From Pyramidobacter sp. C12-8 (GTDB lineage: Bacteria; Synergistota; Synergistia; Synergistales; Dethiosulfovibrionaceae), in assembly GCF_002007215.1 (NCBI RefSeq), contig NZ_MUHX01000009.1:1-64000 (forward strand): a stretch of 64,000 nt of DNA, read 5' to 3'. The notes under the pieces were generated by a model. That model searched no databases. It saw only the letters and a list, made by a program, of their open reading frames with translations, and was not told the DNA's origin. The stretch's first letter is position 1; every line of letters begins with the position of its first letter. Positions 17,948 to 26,226 of this stretch are shown one piece after another. The translations under genes were made by a program, and so were the position numbers.

Positions 17948-18991
17948 ATGTTTTCCCTGGGCAACGACATCGGCATCGATCTCGGCACCGCCACGGTGCT
18001 TATCTATATGAAAGGCAAGGGCATCGTGCTGCGCGAGCCTTCGTGCGTGGCGGTCGATCAGGATACGGGGCGTATCCTGGCCGTCGGCTACGAGGCGAAA
18101 AACATGGTGGGGCGCACGCCGGGCAACGTAGTGTCGGTACGCCCGCTGCGCGACGGCGTGATCGCCGATTATTCGATGACGGAAGCGATGATGCGCTACT
18201 TCATGAGGAAGATCAACCGCGGCCTGCACCGCTATTTCCGCAGCCGCGTGATGATCTGCGTGCCGTCGGGCGCGACCGACGTGGAGCGCCGCGCCGTGCT
18301 CGAGGCGGCGGTGGAGGTGGGCGCCCGCGATGCCTATCTGATCGAGGAACCGATGGCTGCGGCCATCGGCGCCGATCTGCACGTGGAGGAATCGCGCGGC
18401 AAGATGGTGGTCGACATCGGCGGCGGCACCACGGACATCGCCGTGATCTCGCTGGGCGGCTGCGTCATCTCCAAATCGCTGCGCATCGGCGGCGACAAGC
18501 TCGACGAGTGCATCATGCGCTACCTGCGCAAGCAGTACAATCTGGCCATCGGCGAGCAGATGGCGGAGAACCTGAAGATCATGATCGGTTCCTGCCTGCC
18601 CGACGGCGAGGAGAACAACATGACGCTGAAAGGCCGCGACCTGGTTCAGGGGCTGCCCCGCCAGATCGAGATCAACAGCCGCAGCGTGTGCTCGGCCATC
18701 ATCGAGCGCATCCAGGCCATCGTCGACGGCGTCAAGAACGTGCTGGAGATGACGCCGCCCGAACTTTCCGCCGACATTATCGACCAGGGCATCGTGCTCA
18801 CCGGCGGCGGCGCGTTGCTGCGCGGCCTGCCCGAGCTGATCGGCCGCAGCACCGGCATCAAGTGCGTCGTGGCCGATCGCCCCGCCGAGTGCGTGGCGCT
18901 GGGCACCGGATTGGCGCTGGCCAACATCGGCAAGCTTTCGGAGAAGGGGCAGGGCAGTTTTCTGTTCTCGGCCCGCCGTCAGCGAAAATGA
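17948..18991 (+). CDS. mreB: Rod-shape protein MreB
   Basis: MreB is an actin homolog that guides lateral cell-wall synthesis under the membrane. The 347-residue product starts MFSLGNDIGIDLGTATVLIY, has phosphate-binding DIGGGTTDIAVISLGG, and the adenosine motif VLTGGGALLRGL. ATG 17948 follows GGGAGG; a frame extending upstream to 17885 has no support. mreC and mreD do not follow, so this may be a paralog or an isolated copy. It overlaps the next gene by four bases. Confidence 0.95.
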   Translation: MFSLGNDIGIDLGTATVLIYMKGKGIVLREPSCVAVDQDTGRILAVGYEAKNMVGRTPGNVVSVRPLRDGVIADYSMTEAMMRYFMRKINRGLHRYFRSRVMICVPSGATDVERRAVLEAAVEVGARDAYLIEEPMAAAIGADLHVEESRGKMVVDIGGGTTDIAVISLGGCVISKSLRIGGDKLDECIMRYLRKQYNLAIGEQMAENLKIMIGSCLPDGEENNMTLKGRDLVQGLPRQIEINSRSVCSAIIERIQAIVDGVKNVLEMTPPELSADIIDQGIVLTGGGALLRGLPELIGRSTGIKCVVADRPAECVALGTGLALANIGKLSEKGQGSFLFSARRQRK

Positions 18992-19503
18992 TCGAGACGA
19001 CCTTGCCGGACGTTGAAGGGATCTCTTCAGGCCCCCGCAGAACCGCTCGGGAACTTCCCTGGTGGGCCTGCGGGGGCCTTCGTTTTGAATGTCTGGGGTG
19101 CGGCCGTTGCTGCCGAGGCGCTTCCGGCGGGATCTTCATGCGCCCCGTCGAGGAGCGGCGCATCGCCGCCGCGCTGAATCTGACGGCGGAACAGCTGCGT
19201 TCGCGCTTCGAGACGACGCGCTGGCGCTTTCCCAGCCTGAGAGAGACGGGCTGCGGCCGCTGCGTCATGAACGGCGACGACGGACGCTGCCGCGTTTACG
19301 CTTGCCGTCCCGTCGAGTGCCGCACCTGGCCGTTCTGGCCGGAGCTGCTCGAATCGCCGCAGACCTGGCAGGCGGCGGCTCACCGCTGCCCCGGCATGGA
19401 TTCCGGGCCGCTATGGAGCCCGCGACGCATCGCCGCCGTGCTGGCGGCTCATGAAAATTACGCGGAGAAACTCTCCCGCGAATGGAGAAAGGAGGCTCGC
19501 TGA
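18988..19503 (+). CDS. YkgJ-type cysteine-cluster protein
   Basis: The 171-residue product has CLGCGRCC near residue 38 and a second cluster CGRCVMNGDDGRCRVY followed by CRPVECRTWPFWPE. This pattern of about ten cysteines is that of the YkgJ (UPF0153) family, predicted to bind zinc or an Fe-S cluster; its function is unknown. ATG 18988 overlaps the mreB stop (ATGA). The first 100 bases contain a strong terminator-like hairpin, so translation might depend on it. No other in-frame start lies between the hairpin and the cysteines. Confidence 0.8.
   Translation: MIETTLPDVEGISSGPRRTARELPWWACGGLRFECLGCGRCCRGASGGIFMRPVEERRIAAALNLTAEQLRSRFETTRWRFPSLRETGCGRCVMNGDDGRCRVYACRPVECRTWPFWPELLESPQTWQAAAHRCPGMDSGPLWSPRRIAAVLAAHENYAEKLSREWRKEAR
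19029..19085 (+). promoter_or_regulatory. Terminator-like hairpin inside the cysteine-cluster gene
   Basis: A perfect 12-base-pair inverted repeat, AGGCCCCCGCAG (19029-19040) and CTGCGGGGGCCT (19068-19079), is followed by TCGTTTT. It lies within the 5' coding part of the gene that overlaps mreB. It could attenuate transcription beyond mreB, or be a terminator co-opted into coding sequence. The U tract is short, so strength is uncertain. Confidence 0.5.
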
Positions 19504-20735
19504 TGGAAGAAAGCCTGTGGGAGCTGCTCACTGAAGTCAACTGGAAAATGATCGCGCTGACGCTCCTGGCCGGCGGCGTGTTGTCGATCATCGGCGACCG
19601 CGTCGGCATGAAATTCGCCAAACGCCGCGTGACGCTGTTCAACCTGCGTCCGAAGTACACCTCGTCGATCCTGACCGCCTGCACGGGCATGCTGATCTCG
19701 CTGTGCGTCATCGCCATTCTGGCCGTCGTTTCCGAATCGGTGCGCACCAGCCTGTTCTCCATGCAGTTCATCCAACGCCAGATCGTCGATCTGACGCGGC
19801 AGCTGCAGGACAGCCGCAACGAACAGCAGATCTCTTCGCTGTTGATCGTCGAGGCGCAGCAGCAGCTCACCAGCAAGGAAAAAGAGCTGGACGACCTGCA
19901 GACCCGGGCCGACGCGCTGCGCAAGACCACGGAAGAAATGCAGGCCGAACGCGACCGTCTCACCCAAGAACGCGCCAGGCTCGAAGAGGACGTGAACCGG
20001 ATCCGCACGACGCTGGGCAAACTTCAGGAAGGGCGTATCGTCGCCTTCTCCGACGAGCGCCTCGGGCAGGAAGTGATCCCCGAAGGCGTCGCCAGCGAGG
20101 CGGAAGCCCGCAGGTACCTGGACCGTCTCAACGAGCGCGTGCGCTTTGAAGTGGCCCGCCGTTCCGACGCCGTGCCTACCTCGATCTCCCTCGAAGAGGA
20201 TCCCGAGTCGCTGCAGAACGCCATGCAGCGCATCCTCGCCTATGACAGCCGCAAAGTCGTGCGCGCCATGGTGCCGCAGAACATCGCCGCCGGCGAGACG
20301 GTGCGCGTCGTCTACCGCGTTTACGAGAGTTCGCTGGTTTTTCGCAAGGAGGAAGCGCTGATCACCCGCGTGCTGCGTTTCAAACCCAGCGCCGAGCAGG
20401 CCGAGACCATGCTCAGCTACATGCTGCGCGAGCTGAACCGCATGGCGACATCCAGCGGCATCCTCAACGATCCGCTGACCGGCATGGTCGGCGGCATCCC
20501 CGCCAACGACTTTTACGACGGCGTCGAGCGCCTCGCCGCCGCGAAAGCGCCGCTGCGCGTCACCCTGCTGGCCGCCCGCGACATCTACAGCGAAGGTCCT
20601 GTGAGCGTGAAAATCGTCGTGGAACAGAACGTGAGCCTCGACAACCTCGATTCACTGGACGAAGAGCTGCCCGATCTTACCGCCGCGGAGCGGGGGAATT
20701 CTTCCGTACTGGCGAAGACGACGGGCCGAAAATGA
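19503..20735 (+). CDS. DUF3084 membrane protein with coiled coil
   Basis: The 410-residue product matches the DUF3084 type: a short cytosolic start, a membrane segment about residues 15-35 and another about 58-80, then a long coiled coil (about 95-175) rich in Gln, Glu and Arg, then a globular C-terminal domain. Its function is not established; an envelope role is inferred from the topology and the link to mreB. ATG 19503 follows GGAGG (19490-19494) and overlaps the preceding stop by one base. Confidence 0.8.
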   Translation: MEESLWELLTEVNWKMIALTLLAGGVLSIIGDRVGMKFAKRRVTLFNLRPKYTSSILTACTGMLISLCVIAILAVVSESVRTSLFSMQFIQRQIVDLTRQLQDSRNEQQISSLLIVEAQQQLTSKEKELDDLQTRADALRKTTEEMQAERDRLTQERARLEEDVNRIRTTLGKLQEGRIVAFSDERLGQEVIPEGVASEAEARRYLDRLNERVRFEVARRSDAVPTSISLEEDPESLQNAMQRILAYDSRKVVRAMVPQNIAAGETVRVVYRVYESSLVFRKEEALITRVLRFKPSAEQAETMLSYMLRELNRMATSSGILNDPLTGMVGGIPANDFYDGVERLAAAKAPLRVTLLAARDIYSEGPVSVKIVVEQNVSLDNLDSLDEELPDLTAAERGNSSVLAKTTGRK

Positions 20736-21412
20736 ACTGGCCGCCTGTCGCCGAACTGCTGGGCCATCTGCTGATGCCGGAAAGCTGCCCCGTCTGCGGA
20801 AAACTGGCCTCCCCGCTCTGCCCCGAATGCCTGGAAAAAATTTCCGCTCCCGAGCCGCCCCTGCCGCACTGCCTGTGCTGCGACGGAGCTTCGCCCTGCA
20901 AACGCCACGGCCGGCGCTATGAAGCGCGCGCCCTGACGCTGCACAAAGGCGAGGCGCGCGAGCTGCTGCTGACGGTCAAGTACGGCGGCTCCGGCGTGGC
21001 GGCGCGGAAAATGGGCGTTGCGTTGACCCGGCTGGTCGGCGAAAATGAGCGTCGGGGCGGATGGACCATCGTCCCCATTCCGCCGCATCCGCGCGTATGC
21101 TTTTTTCCTCGCGGCGACAGCCACCTGCAGTGGATGGCCCGCGGCCTTGCCGGCGCCCTCGGCGTGCCCGTGCGGGAATGCCTGCGCTGGAAGGAAAAAC
21201 GCACGCCGCAGAAGCAGCAGCCCGATTCGCAGTCACGCCGCGCCATGCCCGAAGACAGCTTCGTCTGCGCCGGCGCGGCGCCCGAACGAGTCTTCCTGCT
21301 CGACGACGTCAGCACCACTGGCACCACACTGCTGCGCGCCGCCCAGTGCCTCTACGGCGTCGGAGCGCAGCAGGTGATCAGCCTGTGCTGGAGCGTCGCC
21401 TGGCGGACGTGA
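20732..21412 (+). CDS. comF: ComF-family phosphoribosyltransferase-like protein
   Basis: The 226-residue product has an N-terminal zinc-finger-like part (CPVCGKLASPLCPEC) and a C-terminal phosphoribosyltransferase fold with the PRPP motif VFLLDDVSTTGTT. ComF helps DNA uptake in naturally competent bacteria, but ComF-like genes are widespread without proven competence. It overlaps the DUF3084 gene by four bases, and is followed by a large terminator. Confidence 0.85.
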   Translation: MNWPPVAELLGHLLMPESCPVCGKLASPLCPECLEKISAPEPPLPHCLCCDGASPCKRHGRRYEARALTLHKGEARELLLTVKYGGSGVAARKMGVALTRLVGENERRGGWTIVPIPPHPRVCFFPRGDSHLQWMARGLAGALGVPVRECLRWKEKRTPQKQQPDSQSRRAMPEDSFVCAGAAPERVFLLDDVSTTGTTLLRAAQCLYGVGAQQVISLCWSVAWRT

Positions 21413-21425
21413 GGCACAAAACAAA

Positions 21426-21506
21426 CGGCTCCGCGCTCAAAGCGGCGAGACCAACGAACGCATGCTCGTTGGTCTCGCCGCTTTGAGCGCGGAGCCGCTG
21501 TTTTTT
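21426..21506. terminator. Very long bidirectional terminator
   Basis: The arms 21426-21457 and 21466-21497 are perfectly complementary over 32 bases around an eight-base loop. The + strand continues CTGTTTTTT, and the minus strand continues into a T-rich stretch (complement of ACAAAACAAA). It lies between the convergent comF-like and IclR genes. The stem is about three times longer than a normal intrinsic terminator. Confidence 0.9.
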
Positions 21507-21559
21507 CAAAAAATTCTGCGTGCCGCGAAGTATGGAAGGTCACAACGTTTTTGTACGTA

Positions 21560-22339
21560 CTACAGAGAATCACTGTACAACTCCGTCAGAGCTTTTGCTG
21601 TTTCCACGAGGGCCGGACAGTTTTTGAGGGCAGACGTCTGACTTTCGGAAGATGGGTAAATGTATTGTATGGCGCCGATGGCCACTCTCCCGTGAGGGAC
21701 AATAACGGCCGCGACGTTGGATATTCCCATTTGGTATTCGTCCTGGGACACGTCATATCCCCTTTCTCTCGTCGTTTCGACACGGAGGTAAAGATGTTCC
21801 AGCGTCTTTATCGTGCAAGGAGTAAAGGGCGTGATTTTTGAGAGATCCCAAAGTTTTTTGATCCGGTCGTTGTCATAGGTAGAGAGGATGGCGATGCCGG
21901 CGGAGCAGGCGTACATCGGCACACGGAATGCGGGAAGATCGACCGTCGCCTTTTCTCTCCAGTTCCCCGTTCGTGCGACGGAGATTACGTCGAACATCTC
22001 GGGTACGCACAAAGAGACGGTACGGAAGGTGCTTGATGATAATTTTTCCAGAAACGGAAACGCCGCTCGTATAAATGTTTGTCCTGCGAGATATTTTGTG
22101 CCAAGTTCGTAAAGTTTGTAGCTGAGTTTGTACCTTCCGCTATTTTCTTTGCGATTCAGAACATAGCCGAGAGAAATCAACGAGCGCAGCAAACGGTGGA
22201 CGGTGCTGCTGCTTAGGCCGGACTCCTCTGAGATCTCGGTGAGATACAATCCCTGCGAATTTTTTGCGAGCAGCTCAAGAATCGCAACGGTTCTCTCTAC
22301 TGACTGCAATGCTTCATGATAATTATATTCGTTGGACAA
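21560..22339 (-). CDS. IclR-family transcriptional regulator
   Basis: The 259-residue product has an N-terminal winged helix (residues about 8-70: SVERTVAILELLA, LYLTEISEESGLSSSTVHRLLRSL) and a C-terminal IclR effector domain. IclR proteins control catabolic genes, often divergent ones, in response to a small acid. It is divergent from the NhaC-amidohydrolase pair, its likely target. The start is TTG (complement of 22337-22339), eight bases after GGAG. Confidence 0.9.
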   Translation of the reverse strand: MSNEYNYHEALQSVERTVAILELLAKNSQGLYLTEISEESGLSSSTVHRLLRSLISLGYVLNRKENSGRYKLSYKLYELGTKYLAGQTFIRAAFPFLEKLSSSTFRTVSLCVPEMFDVISVARTGNWREKATVDLPAFRVPMYACSAGIAILSTYDNDRIKKLWDLSKITPFTPCTIKTLEHLYLRVETTRERGYDVSQDEYQMGISNVAAVIVPHGRVAIGAIQYIYPSSESQTSALKNCPALVETAKALTELYSDSL

Positions 22340-22372
22340 CGCAAGATCTCCTTTGCAAAAAATCTTTTAGGC

Positions 22373-22401
22373 AGTATATACCAAATTGACGGCCAGGGCA
22401 A
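22373..22401 (-). promoter_or_regulatory. Promoter of the IclR gene
   Basis: On the minus strand TTGCCC (22396-22401) and TATACT (22373-22378) are separated by 17 bases, about 35 bases before the IclR start codon. The match is good. IclR regulators commonly repress themselves, and an operator may overlap this site, but no clear palindrome is visible. Confidence 0.55.
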
Positions 22402-22610
22402 TGTCTGTCAGTAATTTTCTTACCCCTTATCCAAAACAGGACGGTGTTTTTTGCGTTGTTTGGCAGGAAGTAAAAGTTATACACTTTTTGAGAGCAGCAA
22501 TCGCCGGCATTTGTGTTTATAGTGTCGAATCAGTTTTTATTTTGCGCGTATAGTGATTTAGCACAATATCATTTCGGTTGTTATATTTTACAGAATTTTA
22601 TTTTTAGATA

Positions 22611-22638
22611 TTGACATAAAATGTTCATTATGTATAAA
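22611..22638 (+). promoter_or_regulatory. Strong sigma-70 promoter for the NhaC operon
   Basis: TTGACA (22611-22616), a 16-base spacer and TATAAA (22633-22638) form a near-consensus promoter. Transcription would begin near 22645, leaving a leader of about 285 bases before the GTG at 22930. IclR probably acts in this divergent region. Confidence 0.75.
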
Positions 22639-22929
22639 ATTCTGCTTAGCGGAAAATTAATCCCATAAAGGGGAATTTTTTAGTCATGAATCGGACGGAT
22701 GATTGTATAATTTGCGATGTCTTACGGAGGATGAACTCATTTGCGCCGGCCGGCATCTGGTGGCATTTTGCAAAAAACGACAAGCGCTTTGCGGGGATCA
22801 TTCGCGCGGGGCCACGTCGGCGGCCGGATTCTCGATGTGAGGTTTTGCGCGCGACGCTGCGGAATACTTGCCCGTAAGCGCGCCGGGCCGGCATTTTTGT
22901 GACAGCGTAACGAAAGGAGATCGTTTTAC

Positions 22930-24249
22930 GTGGAAACTTACGGCGCTTTATCCCTTATCCCCATATTTGTTCTGTTCGCCATGGCGTTCTCGACGAAAAG
23001 ATCGCTTGAGCCCTTATTCGTGGCGGCGATCGTCGGCCATATCATCATATACAAAGCGAACTTCGCAACGGCCTGGATTGACTCTCTCTACAAGGTAATG
23101 TGCAGCAAGCATATGGTATGGTTGATTCTCGTGGTAACTCTTTTCGGCAGTCTGATCGCGCTGCTGGAAAAGTCGGGCGGCCTCGGCAGCTTCGCGGCGC
23201 TGGCCCGAAAATACGCCATGAGCCGCAAGAAGTCCCTCATGATCACGTGGCTGCTGGGAAGCATCTTCTTTTTGGACGATTACCTGCATAACCTGACGAC
23301 TGCTTCCACGATGAAGTACATCACCGATTCCCGCGGCGTCAAACGGACGGAGCTTGCCTACGTCGTCAACTCCAACGCCGGCAACCTCTGCTGCCTCATG
23401 CCGATCTCTTCGTGGGTCGTGTTCTTCGCCGGGTTGCTGGAGACGTCGGGATTCGTCGTCGGGTCGGCGACAAGCACTTATCTGCGCTGCATCCCTTATC
23501 TGTTCTACTGCTGGATCGCGATCATCATCTCGTTCCTCTTCGCGCTGGGCGTTGTTCCCGCGATCGGTCCGATGAAAACCATCGATCCCGAGCTGCTCAA
23601 CAGCGAGGACGAACCCGCGGCCGAAAACGGCAGACATAACGTCTGGAACTTCTTGCTGCCGGTCGTGACGCTTGTGGGCGTGACCATTGCCTGCGACAAC
23701 GAAATCCTCTACGGCGTGATGACCGCTCTAGCCGTCTGTGCGGTCACGTTCCTCCTTACCAAGACGATGCCTTACGACGAATTCTTCAAGGTCTTCATGC
23801 AGGGCATGAAAAACATGGTGTTCATCGACGTGCTGCTGATCGTGGCTTTCACGCTCAAAGAGGCCAACGACACGCTGAAGCTGGCCCCGTACATCATCGG
23901 CGTCGTCAAACCGATCATGAAGGGCGGATTGCTTCCGGCGGTCACTTTTGTAGTCTGCATCATTTATGCGTACTTTACCAGCTGTTTCTGGAGTATGGCG
24001 GCCGTGATGCTTCCCATCGTCATCCCGCTGGCGCAAGGGATCGGCGTCAACGTGTATCTCGTGCTCGGCGCGGTTTTCTCCGCCGCGGCCTTCGGCAGCC
24101 AGAGCTGCCTGTTCTCCGACGCGCTGATCATGTGCTCCGCCGCCACGAACATCTCGACGGCCGATCATGGCGTCACGACGCTTCCCTACGCGCTGATCGG
24201 CGCGGCCCTTTCTTTCGTTCTCTTCCTGGTCGGAGGGTTCGTGTTATGA
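22930..24249 (+). CDS. Na+/H+ antiporter NhaC-family transporter
   Basis: The 439-residue product is very hydrophobic with about eleven membrane segments. It has the family region DDYLHNLTTASTMKYITD and the late motif VFSAAAFGSQSCLFSDALIMCSA, in keeping with the NhaC superfamily. Members may exchange Na+ for H+ or an organic substrate such as lysine or malate for lactate. The start is GTG 22930 after GAAAGGAGA. It overlaps the amidohydrolase by four bases, so an organic substrate is plausible. Confidence 0.85.
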   Translation: METYGALSLIPIFVLFAMAFSTKRSLEPLFVAAIVGHIIIYKANFATAWIDSLYKVMCSKHMVWLILVVTLFGSLIALLEKSGGLGSFAALARKYAMSRKKSLMITWLLGSIFFLDDYLHNLTTASTMKYITDSRGVKRTELAYVVNSNAGNLCCLMPISSWVVFFAGLLETSGFVVGSATSTYLRCIPYLFYCWIAIIISFLFALGVVPAIGPMKTIDPELLNSEDEPAAENGRHNVWNFLLPVVTLVGVTIACDNEILYGVMTALAVCAVTFLLTKTMPYDEFFKVFMQGMKNMVFIDVLLIVAFTLKEANDTLKLAPYIIGVVKPIMKGGLLPAVTFVVCIIYAYFTSCFWSMAAVMLPIVIPLAQGIGVNVYLVLGAVFSAAAFGSQSCLFSDALIMCSAATNISTADHGVTTLPYALIGAALSFVLFLVGGFVL

Positions 24250-25865
24250 TCATGGATCTGGTGTTGAAAAGCGACGCCGTCTTCACGGGGCTCAAAGACG
24301 GCCCCGAGCGTCTGGCAGTCGGCGTCAGAGGCAACCGGATCGAAAAGGTCTGTCCGCCCGAAGAGATGGCCTCGTATATAGGCTCCGGAACGGACGTGAG
24401 GGATTACGGCAGTCAGCTGATCATGCCGGGTTTTTTCGACGGGCACGAGCACGCATTTCTGGGCGGCATTTTCGGCCGGGCCGTCGATCTGAGCGATTGC
24501 GCTTCCGAGCAGGAAGCGGCGCGACGCGTCAAGGATTTTGCGGACGCGCACCCCGAGCTGTCCTGGATTATCGGCACGGACTGGTCGAACATCGCTTGGG
24601 AGCAGGCGCGGCATCCCCGCAAGGAAACTCTGGACGCGCTTCTGCCCGATACGCCGGTTTACCTGATCGACACGGAAGGGCATTCCGCCTGGCTCAATTC
24701 CGCCGCCATCAAGCTCAGCGGCGTTGCGGACGTCGAAGAGTTCGGTGGCGACCTCGTCGCCCGCGATCCCGACGGATCGCCCACCGGTTATATCGCCGAG
24801 ACGCCGATGCTCATGGTCGCTCGACTGGCCTTCGACATGCCCATGCCGGTCCAGGAGGTCATTTTCGACGAGTTCCAGCGCCGCACGGCCTCCCTGGGCA
24901 TCACCTCGGTCAGTAACATCCAGTGCTACCAGGGGTCGGACATCGACGTGGGCAACGTCGCCGTGGTGAAGCAGTTCGAGCGGGAAGGGCGTCTCAACGT
25001 CCGCTTTTTCTTCGCCGCCGGCCTGACCGGGGATCTGGAGCGCCCGCGTCGCCTACGGCAGGAATACGACAGCGACAAGGTGCGTTTTTCCGGTCTGAAG
25101 CACATCGTCGACGGAACGGCGACGGGCTGGACGGCACTGCTGCTCGAACCTTACGCGGACAAACCCGATTCCGTCGGCTCCAGCCGGATCCCGGTGGAAG
25201 AACTGGCCCGCAGAGTGGTGGATGCCGACCGCGAAGGCTTCCGGGTGAGGATGCACGCCTGCGGCGACGGCTCCGTCCGAAGGGCGCTGGACTGCTGCGA
25301 GCTGGCCCAAAAGCACAACGGCAAGCGCGATTCCCGGCACACGATCGAGCACATCGAGATCATCGCCAAAGAAGACATCGGCCGCTTCGCTCAACTGGGC
25401 GTGGTGGCGTCGATGCAGCCGGATCATCTCAGCATCTGCGAAAAGTTTGCGGACAATCCCTATTTCGCCCGGCTGGGCGAACGCCGCGCCGCGGAGACGT
25501 GGCCGATCCGTTCGATTTTGGAAACCGGCGCGCACATGCAGTTCGGCACGGATTTCCCAATTTACGACAACAACCCCATGCTGGCCCTTTATCGGGGCAC
25601 GACCCGCCTGTTCAACGACGGTCAGCCGGAAGGCGGCTGGAATCCGGGCGAGAAGGTCACGATGGCGCAGCTTCTGAAAGGCTACACGGCCGGTTCCGCC
25701 TACGGCGCTTTCATGGAAGACCGGGTCGGCACTCTGGAAGAAGGAAAGTACGCGGACATCGTCGTGCTGGATCATGATCTGTTTTCGCTGGACGATCCGC
25801 ATGAAATTCTGGAGACCGCGCCGATCCTGACCCTTATGGACGGACGTATCGTATACGAGAGATAA
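24246..25865 (+). CDS. YtcJ-like amidohydrolase (amidohydrolase 3 family)
   Basis: The 539-residue product is a metal-dependent hydrolase of the amidohydrolase superfamily. It has the N-terminal metal motif PGFFDGHEHAFLGG (HxH), a later RMHACGDGS and HTIEHIEII, and the C-terminal LGTLEEGKYADIVVLDHDLF that forms the beta-sandwich. The substrate, probably an N-acyl or cyclic amide, is unknown. ATG 24246 overlaps the antiporter stop, indicating a two-gene operon with a likely transport-hydrolysis link. Confidence 0.88.
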   Translation: MIMDLVLKSDAVFTGLKDGPERLAVGVRGNRIEKVCPPEEMASYIGSGTDVRDYGSQLIMPGFFDGHEHAFLGGIFGRAVDLSDCASEQEAARRVKDFADAHPELSWIIGTDWSNIAWEQARHPRKETLDALLPDTPVYLIDTEGHSAWLNSAAIKLSGVADVEEFGGDLVARDPDGSPTGYIAETPMLMVARLAFDMPMPVQEVIFDEFQRRTASLGITSVSNIQCYQGSDIDVGNVAVVKQFEREGRLNVRFFFAAGLTGDLERPRRLRQEYDSDKVRFSGLKHIVDGTATGWTALLLEPYADKPDSVGSSRIPVEELARRVVDADREGFRVRMHACGDGSVRRALDCCELAQKHNGKRDSRHTIEHIEIIAKEDIGRFAQLGVVASMQPDHLSICEKFADNPYFARLGERRAAETWPIRSILETGAHMQFGTDFPIYDNNPMLALYRGTTRLFNDGQPEGGWNPGEKVTMAQLLKGYTAGSAYGAFMEDRVGTLEEGKYADIVVLDHDLFSLDDPHEILETAPILTLMDGRIVYER

Positions 25866-25881
25866 AATCACGTTGTGAAGA

Positions 25882-25924
25882 AAGCTACCTCAAACTCACG
25901 CAGCAAAGTTGAGGTAGCTTTTTT
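25882..25924 (+). terminator. Intrinsic terminator after the amidohydrolase
   Basis: AAGCTACCTCAA (25882-25893) pairs perfectly with TTGAGGTAGCTT (25909-25920), and the last T continues into TTTT. It lies 17 bases after the stop of the antiporter-amidohydrolase operon. Confidence 0.9.
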
Positions 25925-26226
25925 ATGATGTCGACTTCTCGCTAGATTGTGGAAAAATGATGTGTGGCGTTTCTGAACGTCGAAGGCATCGGCGACGGCG
26001 TCCATGTCAAGAAAAGCGAAACGCCTTGCCCAAGAGCGATATCCTTGTCCGTTATCGGAAACATGGCGAGATTTATATGCTCGAGGGGGGCGTCTTGGGA
26101 CGGCTCCGGCGGCGAAACTTGATTGTCGAAAAAAATTATTGACATTTTTCTAACATACAGTAGAATGTTTTATAAAGAATTATTATCTTGGTAATATTTC
26201 GCATTTTTATTCCAGGAGGTCCCGCG
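25925..26226 (+). other. Intergenic region before the first M20 gene
   Basis: This 302-base gap holds no convincing gene. Short frames on both strands (25957-26142 plus, 25942-26145 minus) match nothing I recognise. Two adjoining frames could read as one damaged peptide, so an eroded gene is possible. The right end holds the promoter at 26139-26166. Confidence 0.45.
26139..26166 (+). promoter_or_regulatory. Promoter of the M20 gene and first peptide-binding protein
   Basis: TTGACA (26139-26144), a 16-base spacer and TAGAAT (26161-26166) match a sigma-70 promoter in an AT-rich stretch. The start codon is 60 bases further on, after AGGAGG. Confidence 0.7.

Larger units (their letters stand above)
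22340..22929 (+). other. AT-rich divergent intergenic region with long leader
   Basis: This 590-base gap holds the IclR promoter, an AT-rich stretch to about 22680, the strong + promoter at 22611-22638, and then a GC-rich leader of about 290 bases before the antiporter gene. The motif GCGCCGGCCGGCAT (22743-22756) recurs as GCGCCGGGCCGGCAT (22880-22894). A 63-codon frame at 22686-22877 resembles no known protein and is not called a gene. Confidence 0.6.

Noticed and set aside
18043-18987. Extended reading frame before the cysteine-cluster protein
   Set aside because: It overlaps mreB in another frame and is a high-GC shadow; the real gene starts at ATG 18988.
22686-22877. 63-codon frame in the antiporter leader
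   Set aside because: It has a weak ribosome-binding site, no recognised features and lies in a probable leader RNA.
25957-26142. Short frames on both strands before the first M20 gene
   Set aside because: No homology is recognised and the two strands compete; at most an eroded gene.
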